The notes under the pieces were generated by a model. The model had not been told where the DNA came from. It did not search any database and saw only the letters and a program-made list of their open reading frames with translations. Shown in pieces: positions 36,804 to 42,366 of a stretch of DNA of 42,366 nt; the first letter of the stretch is position 1; the number at the start of each line of letters is the position of its first letter. A program made the position numbers and the translations under genes. Source of the stretch: Bacteroidales bacterium (GTDB lineage: Bacteria; Bacteroidota; Bacteroidia; Bacteroidales; UBA932). The stretch spans positions 1 to 42,366 of the forward strand of contig JAEEUZ010000003.1 in NCBI GenBank assembly GCA_016290725.1, read 5' to 3'.

Positions 36804-38458
36804 TACGTTCTCTGGTAGAGATATCTCTTGATGCTCTTCTTGGGAGTGCGCTCGAAGTCTTCGGGCATGAACTCCAGTTTCTTGATCTGGGCGTAGTTGG
36901 GGATTTCCTTGTTGATTGAAGGAAGAGCTTCGCGGATGCGCTGCTCAAGGGCTTCGCGGTTCATTCCGTCCAGTTCGCCCTGGTGCCAGTCCGGATAAAT
37001 GAGGGCGGTGAGGCCGCCGTCGTCCTCTATCACCAGTGAATCCACAACGTAATTGTAGTTGTTGATTACGGCTTCCAACTCTTCCGGATAGATGTTCTGA
37101 CCGGAAGGGCCGAGGACCATGCACTTTGAGCGGCCCTTGAGGAAGAGGTATCCGTCATTGTCGATGATACCCATGTCGCCGGAGCGGAACCAGCCGTCTT
37201 CAGTGAAGGATGCGTTTGTAGCTTCCTCGTTCTTATAATAGCCCAGGCACACATTGGGGCCGGAAATCTGCACTTCGCCGGGAATGCGGTGGGGATCCGG
37301 GGAGTCTATCCTGATCTTCATGTTCAGGGCGGCTCGGCCGGCCGAGCCAACCTTCACCTTATCCCAATGGGCATAGCCGATGATGGGGGCGCACTCGGTC
37401 ATGCCATAGCCAACCGTGTAATGGAAGCCGATCTTGTGCAGGAAGCGCTCCACCTCCGGGTTGAAGGCGGCACCGCCCAGAATGACTTCCTCGAACTTTC
37501 CTCCGAAAGCTTCCGTGAGTTCGCGGTTAATACGATTGGCTATCACGTTGTTAAGGATAGGAATGCGCATGTAGTACTTGGTGCGGTCCACCACGGGTTT
37601 AAGCTTGGTCTTGTACACTTTTTCGATTACCAGAGGCACGGCGATGATGATATCCGGATGGATGTCGCCGAAGGCCTTCATGATGATCTTGGGGCTGGGG
37701 ACACGGGTGAGGAAGTGCACGTGCATGCCGATTGTCATCTCGAAGAGGAACTCGAACATCATGCCGTACATGTGGGCCGTGGGCAGCATGGAAACCACGC
37801 TCATGCCCGCCTTAAGCATGGGGCAGGCGTCCTTTGCCGCGAACTCGATATTGGAATACAGGGCCCTGTAGGGAATCATTACGCCCTTGGAGAAACCGGA
37901 TGTTCCGGAGGTGTAGTTGATGAGGGCAAGGTCTTCCGGGCCGTCTTCCCAGTAGTCCAGGTCTTCCGGATCCACTTCGTTGGGGTACTTCTTGCCGTAG
38001 GACTCGTTCAGGTGCGCGCGAACATCGGCATAGGCGTCCTTCGAGGTGTAGAGGAACTTGAAGGTGTTGATTTGCACCACAACCGCCAGGCCGGGCATTT
38101 CATCGGCACTGAGGCCTTCCCAGATTACGTCGTCCACGAAAAGCACGCGGGCTTCCGAGTGATTCACCAGCCAGTGGATGCTGCCGGCTTTGAACTCGTG
38201 AAGGATGGGAACTGCAACCGCGCCATAGGTGATGGCGGCCAGGAAGCTCACGCCCCAGTTCGCCTGGTTGCGGGAACAGATGGCCACTTTGTCGCCTTTG
38301 TGCAGGCCGCACTGCTCAAATGCAATATGCAGTTTGGCTATGCGGCGGGCCACATCCCGGTAACAAAGGGTTACTCCCTGATAGTTGGACAGGGCGGGAC
38401 GGTCCCAGTTCTCGGCGATGCTCTTTTGTAGAATCTTGTTTACAGATTTGAATTCCAT
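36803..38458 (-). CDS. AMP-binding long-chain acyl-CoA synthetase
   Basis: LINYTSGTSGFSKGVMIPYRA, YGMTECAPIIGYAH, WFRSGDMGIIDNDGYLFLKGRSKCMVLGPSGQNIYPEELE. Confidence 0.92.
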   Translation of the reverse strand: MEFKSVNKILQKSIAENWDRPALSNYQGVTLCYRDVARRIAKLHIAFEQCGLHKGDKVAICSRNQANWGVSFLAAITYGAVAVPILHEFKAGSIHWLVNHSEARVLFVDDVIWEGLSADEMPGLAVVVQINTFKFLYTSKDAYADVRAHLNESYGKKYPNEVDPEDLDYWEDGPEDLALINYTSGTSGFSKGVMIPYRALYSNIEFAAKDACPMLKAGMSVVSMLPTAHMYGMMFEFLFEMTIGMHVHFLTRVPSPKIIMKAFGDIHPDIIIAVPLVIEKVYKTKLKPVVDRTKYYMRIPILNNVIANRINRELTEAFGGKFEEVILGGAAFNPEVERFLHKIGFHYTVGYGMTECAPIIGYAHWDKVKVGSAGRAALNMKIRIDSPDPHRIPGEVQISGPNVCLGYYKNEEATNASFTEDGWFRSGDMGIIDNDGYLFLKGRSKCMVLGPSGQNIYPEELEAVINNYNYVVDSLVIEDDGGLTALIYPDWHQGELDGMNREALEQRIREALPSINKEIPNYAQIKKLEFMPEDFERTPKKSIKRYLYQRT

Positions 38459-38466
38459 ATATCGTG

Positions 38467-40506
38467 TTATTTTCTTTTCAGCAGTTTTTCGGTTTCCCTT
38501 CTGGTGAGGGGCTCTCCCCCGTTGAATGGATACACGGCGGTTGTTCCGGAGGTGGTAACTATCCAGTAGCGCTTGCCTTCATGCTCATAGAGTTCCGGCA
38601 GGGCGCGGATCTTTTCTTCAGGGGCGATGCCCTTCCAATCTTTAGGTTTCTGGCCATGCAGGTTGTACATCTGCAGGGTGTTGTTCTTATGCAGAACCAT
38701 AACGGTGTAGCCGCCTGCGCCGGTGAAGTCATAGGCGGCGGGGCCAAGGCGCACATCGCGGCCAAGGTCCACGGGGAAGCCCTGTACGAACCGGCCTTTC
38801 ACATCCAGAAGGTATAGCGACGAGCCGGCGGCGAACAGGAATTGCTTGCGGCCGTTATTGTAGTAGTCGATGCATTCCACCCTGCCACAGATCTTCTCCT
38901 TGAAGGGAATTCCCCAAACGCCCTTGCCTTTTTCGTCGTTAAGGCAAATTGCCAGATTCTTGTTCTGGTACAGGCTGTTGGTTTTGCCGGTTGTGAAGTT
39001 TTCCACGTCATAGGGGCCGGTGGGAACAACCACGGTGGTATCCTTGAGGAAACTGCCGCCCCTATTGGCCTGGGCCTCCATGCGGCGGCTTAGCGTTATG
39101 CAGAGTTCCGGCTTCGTGCCGGGTTTGAGTGATGCGAAAAGCGGGGCATACGAGGCGCCTGTGGTGTAAAGGAGCACGGCCTTTGAAGGGATCTCTTGCA
39201 GATATCGTGAGACCAGTTCCGGCGCATCTCCCAGCGAAGCGTATGCCAGCATGCCGGCGGGAACCTGCAATCCAGCCTCTCCCAGACGGTCTTTGAGCGT
39301 ATAGGTGAGGAATTCCGGATCCGTGAACATATCCAAAGCCTCTTTGCAGCCATAGGCGCGCCAGCCGCCGCCAAGGTGCAGGCACAGAGAGTCATCGGTC
39401 TTGAATTCCGTTCCCAGAACACGTGCGGGATAGCCGGCGTATTTGTTTGCCTCTATGGTGCCTTTCTTTCCGCCATCCTGGGCGCAGCGAAGCATGAGCA
39501 CCTTGAAAACGGTGCTACCGCTGCGGAAACCGGCAAGTGCGATTTCCTTCAGATTGAGGGAATTGTACCACTTGAGGGGGTTAATGTCGTGGCCCTTGCC
39601 GTTTTCAATGTCGGCATCATATGCGCGGAGAGTGCCTTCGCTGTCGCGGAAATCGCGGTAGCGGGAAAGGTAGTCTTCCGCATCGGCCACGGGAATAGCC
39701 AGGACCGAAGCCACCGAGCCGGGAAGTATACTCGCAAAGGTGGTGGTTCCACCCTGATATCCGGAGAAGGCGGTGAGATATCCGGCAGTGCGAGGAAGCA
39801 CGGTTGCCGTGCCTTTGAGGGCTATCTGCTCCGGGCCGGATTCCATGCGGAAGGCGGTCCAATCGGCAAAACGGCGTACGAACCCGCTCTTGGGGGCCAC
39901 CGCCGCTCCGCCGTATGTCTGCATGAGTTTCGATGCCTGGGAGTTATTCAGGAACACCAGCGCGGGGCCCGATATGGACGCGCATGCCTCCTTCATTCCG
40001 GGGGCCGACAAAACGCTGAGCCCGCTCTCCAGATGCCTAACAGACGCAGCCAGAAGGGTTTCTGAACGGGAAGCCAGCACAAGGCCTTCCGTGAACTCGA
40101 GTTTGAAGGATGCGTTCCTGGCAAGGGCCTCCAATTGCGAGCGGCTCAGGGAATCCTGCTTTGCCTCTTCCGCAATAATGAGCGGCACCAGCGCACCGCT
40201 GTTGTGCAGGGAAATAACGGTCTTACGGCCGCCCACAGCAGAGAGATACTCCATGAAAGGACCTTTCTGCAGGAACGAGGTGAGAACCCCGCAAGAATCC
40301 GCAATCACGTTGCGCGCTTCCCTTGAACCGTCGAACACGAACACGGCAGCCGCATCCGAAGGCACAGCCTTTAGAAGCGAATAGTCGCTCTTTACGGGAA
40401 TCTCCGCCCCCTGTGGCTTGCTGTACAGCCTGTACACGGCCCACGCTATGCCCGCAAGCATAAGCGCAATGGCCACTACTGCCACTATGACGGATTTCTT
40501 GTTCAT
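38467..40506 (-). CDS. Hypothetical membrane-anchored extracytoplasmic protein (DUF3352-like, beta-propeller-like C-terminus)
   Basis: 679 aa; N-terminal TM; YSLLKAVPSDAAAVFVFDGS. Confidence 0.65.
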   Translation of the reverse strand: MNKKSVIVAVVAIALMLAGIAWAVYRLYSKPQGAEIPVKSDYSLLKAVPSDAAAVFVFDGSREARNVIADSCGVLTSFLQKGPFMEYLSAVGGRKTVISLHNSGALVPLIIAEEAKQDSLSRSQLEALARNASFKLEFTEGLVLASRSETLLAASVRHLESGLSVLSAPGMKEACASISGPALVFLNNSQASKLMQTYGGAAVAPKSGFVRRFADWTAFRMESGPEQIALKGTATVLPRTAGYLTAFSGYQGGTTTFASILPGSVASVLAIPVADAEDYLSRYRDFRDSEGTLRAYDADIENGKGHDINPLKWYNSLNLKEIALAGFRSGSTVFKVLMLRCAQDGGKKGTIEANKYAGYPARVLGTEFKTDDSLCLHLGGGWRAYGCKEALDMFTDPEFLTYTLKDRLGEAGLQVPAGMLAYASLGDAPELVSRYLQEIPSKAVLLYTTGASYAPLFASLKPGTKPELCITLSRRMEAQANRGGSFLKDTTVVVPTGPYDVENFTTGKTNSLYQNKNLAICLNDEKGKGVWGIPFKEKICGRVECIDYYNNGRKQFLFAAGSSLYLLDVKGRFVQGFPVDLGRDVRLGPAAYDFTGAGGYTVMVLHKNNTLQMYNLHGQKPKDWKGIAPEEKIRALPELYEHEGKRYWIVTTSGTTAVYPFNGGEPLTRRETEKLLKRK

Positions 40507-40539
40507 TGCAGGTTCAGGTTCGCTGTTCTATACAACTTA

Positions 40540-40570
40540 CAAATATAGTGATTATCTCCGAATAATGAAA
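40540..40570 (-). promoter_or_regulatory. Near-consensus promoter for the 38467-40506 gene
   Basis: Minus strand TTTC - 19 nt - TATATTTG. Confidence 0.5.
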
Positions 40571-40601
40571 CACGGCCTTGCAGCCCGGCGGCCCCCTCCT
40601 G

Positions 40602-40839
40602 CCGGATATCCAGCAAATCGGCCTTCCAGTGGGCTCTGTGTGGATATCCGGTTGCGATTTTGGCAGTGGGTGCCGTTTCCCCTGCGCCTGGGCGGCGTTT
40701 CCCCTGCCGGATATCCAACAAATCGGCCTCCCAGTGCGGTCTGCGCGGATATCCGGTAGCGTTTTTGGCAGTGGGCGCCGTTTCCACTGCCGGATATCCA
40801 ACAAATCGGCCTCCCAGTGCGGTCTGCGTGGATATCCGG
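40602..40839. repeat. Three tandem 50-bp units bounded by CCGGATATCC / GGATATCCGG
   Basis: Units 40602-40651, 40707-40756 and 40790-40839; spacers 55 and 33 nt, homologous to each other. Confidence 0.9.
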
Positions 40840-40854
40840 CAGAGCCAAAAAAGA

Positions 40855-40886
40855 TTTGGATATTCGTGCAAACGTTTGTAAATTTG
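40855..40886 (+). promoter_or_regulatory. Bacteroidetes-type promoter for kduD-kduI
   Basis: TTTG (40855-40858) - 20 nt - TAAATTTG (40879-40886). Confidence 0.75.
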
Positions 40887-40915
40887 TACTTGGACAAAAC
40901 TTAAACTTCTATAAT

Positions 40916-41719
40916 ATGGCAAATCTATTCTCGCTGGAAGGCAAAAACGCATGGATTACCGGAGCGTCTTACGGTATCGGCTTCAACATTGCCAAGGCAT
41001 TCGTTGCCGCGGGCATCAAGAACATCATTTTCAACGACATCAATGAGGCAGCGCTTCAGAGAGGTCTGGATAATTACAAGGAAGCCGGAATCACTAACGT
41101 GCACGGCTATGTGTGCGATGTAACAAATGAAGTCGCCGTAAAGGAACTGGTGCAGAAGATCCACGCGGAAGTTGGCCAGATTGACATTTTGGTGAACAAC
41201 GCCGGCATCATCAAGCGCATCCCCATGCACGAGATGGAGCGCAAGGAGTTCCAGCAGGTGATCGACGTGGACCTGGTGGCACCGTTCATCGTGTCATCGG
41301 CCGTGCTTCCGGAGATGATGGAGCGCCGCGAGGGCAAGATCATCAATATCTGCTCGATGATGAGCGAGCTCGGGCGCGAGACCGTATCGGCCTATGCCGC
41401 GGCAAAGGGCGGCCTGAAGATGCTCACCCGCAACATCTGCTCGGAGTACGGCGAGTACAATATCCAGTGCAACGGAATCGGCCCCGGCTATATCGCAACG
41501 CCCCAGACCGCTCCACTACGCGAAAAGCAGCCGGACGGCTCCCGTCATCCCTTCGACAGCTTCATCTGCGCAAAGACTCCAGCCGGCCGCTGGCTTGAAC
41601 CCGAAGAGCTCGGTGGCCCCGCAGTGTTCCTGGCTTCCCACGCATCGGACGCCGTGAACGGACATATCCTCTATGTCGATGGCGGTATCCTCGCCTATAT
41701 CGGAAAACAACCCAAATAA
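40916..41719 (+). CDS. kduD: SDR-family oxidoreductase (gluconate 5-dehydrogenase / 2-deoxy-D-gluconate 3-dehydrogenase, KduD-like)
   Basis: Start MANLFSLEGKNAWITGASYGIGFNIAKAF; SxxYAAAKGG; adjacent to kduI. Confidence 0.85.
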   Translation: MANLFSLEGKNAWITGASYGIGFNIAKAFVAAGIKNIIFNDINEAALQRGLDNYKEAGITNVHGYVCDVTNEVAVKELVQKIHAEVGQIDILVNNAGIIKRIPMHEMERKEFQQVIDVDLVAPFIVSSAVLPEMMERREGKIINICSMMSELGRETVSAYAAAKGGLKMLTRNICSEYGEYNIQCNGIGPGYIATPQTAPLREKQPDGSRHPFDSFICAKTPAGRWLEPEELGGPAVFLASHASDAVNGHILYVDGGILAYIGKQPK

Positions 41720-41720
41720 T

Positions 41721-42356
41721 ATGGCAAAAATCAATTGCACAGTGCGTCAGGCGTCCAGCAATGTAGACGCCAAGCATTACGATACAGAACGTATCCGTAA
41801 AGAGTATCTTGTTGAAAATGTGATGGTTCCCGGCGAAATCAACATGGTGTATTCCATGTTCGACCGCATCATCGCCGGAGGCGCCGTTCCGCTTAAAGAG
41901 GAACTTGTCCTTGAGGCCCCGGAGATTTTGAGGGCCGATTATTTCACCCAGCGCCGCGAGCTTGGAATCATCAACGTGGGCGGCACCGGTTATGTGAAGG
42001 TGGGGGACGATGAATACGAGATTCCCTACAAGGAAGCCATCTATGTTGGCCGAGGCAACCGCCATGTCAGTTTCCGCAGCGCAGACCCTTCCAAGCCCGC
42101 ACATTTCTACTTCAATTCCGCAACTGCCCACAGTGAAACGGGCGTTAAGAAAGTGAGCAAGAAGGATGCGGTTGTGATGCATTTGGGCTCGCTGGAGGAA
42201 AGCAACGAGCGCACAATCAACCGTCTGCTGGTGAAGGAAGTTGTGCCTTGCTGCCAGCTCCAGATGGGTATGACGGAACTTGCCCCGGGCAGCACCTGGA
42301 ACACCATGCCAGCCCACACGCACGACCGTCGCATGGAAGTGTACTTCTACTTCTAG
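41721..42356 (+). pseudogene. kduI: 5-dehydro-4-deoxy-D-glucuronate isomerase, apparently truncated by an in-frame TAG
   Basis: 211 aa with KduI sequence up to AHTHDRRMEVYFYF*; the frame reads LPE after the stop, as expected for the family motif YFYFE-[VL]PE. Confidence 0.7.
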
Positions 42357-42366
42357 CTTCCTGAGG

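Noticed and set aside
37289-38431. 380-aa plus-strand ORF opposite the acyl-CoA ligase
   Set aside because: Antisense shadow ORF with no start context or motifs.
40602-40839. CRISPR-like appearance of the three-unit array
   Set aside because: Only three units, spacers are homologous to each other and differ in length, repeat is 50 bp with palindromic ends, and there are no cas genes nearby.
40817-40915. N-terminal 33-aa extension of the kduD ORF
   Set aside because: Reads through repeat unit 3 and the promoter; MANLFSLEGKNAWITG at 40916 fits the SDR family start.
42354-42356. Amber codon reassignment as explanation for the kduI TAG
   Set aside because: Several intact genes in the window terminate with TAG, so TAG is used as a normal stop here.

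Overview
This 42 kb window is a chromosomal segment from a Bacteroidales-type bacterium. The assignment rests on TAnnTTTG promoter boxes, a BACON-domain lipoprotein, a Bacteroidetes-type porin and an ExbB/ExbD/ExbD cluster. It is densely packed with mostly housekeeping genes: rimP-nusA-infB, tmk, folP, queA, dprA, tatD, ansA, exbB/exbD, asnS, udk, ctpA-like, an acyl-CoA ligase and kduD/kduI. I saw no rRNA, tRNA, CRISPR array or transposase. The unusual content is mostly in short intergenic DNA. (1) A two-copy family of about 107 nt nested inverted-repeat elements (3969-4075 and 13641-13748) sits at gene 3' ends and keeps its pairing by compensatory changes. (2) A three-copy tandem element bounded by CCGGATATCC/GGATATCCGG lies upstream of kduD. 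(3) A dispersed repeat clusters around rimP-nusA-infB, and one composite copy is inserted in frame in infB. (4) A terminator-like hairpin with a GCGA tetraloop lies in the rimP-nusA leader. (5) A kinase / RapZ-C-terminal-domain / MurU-like nucleotidyltransferase operon has a promoter predicting a leaderless mRNA. (6) kduI has an apparent nonsense codon. All product names come from reading the translated ORFs; no database search was run.
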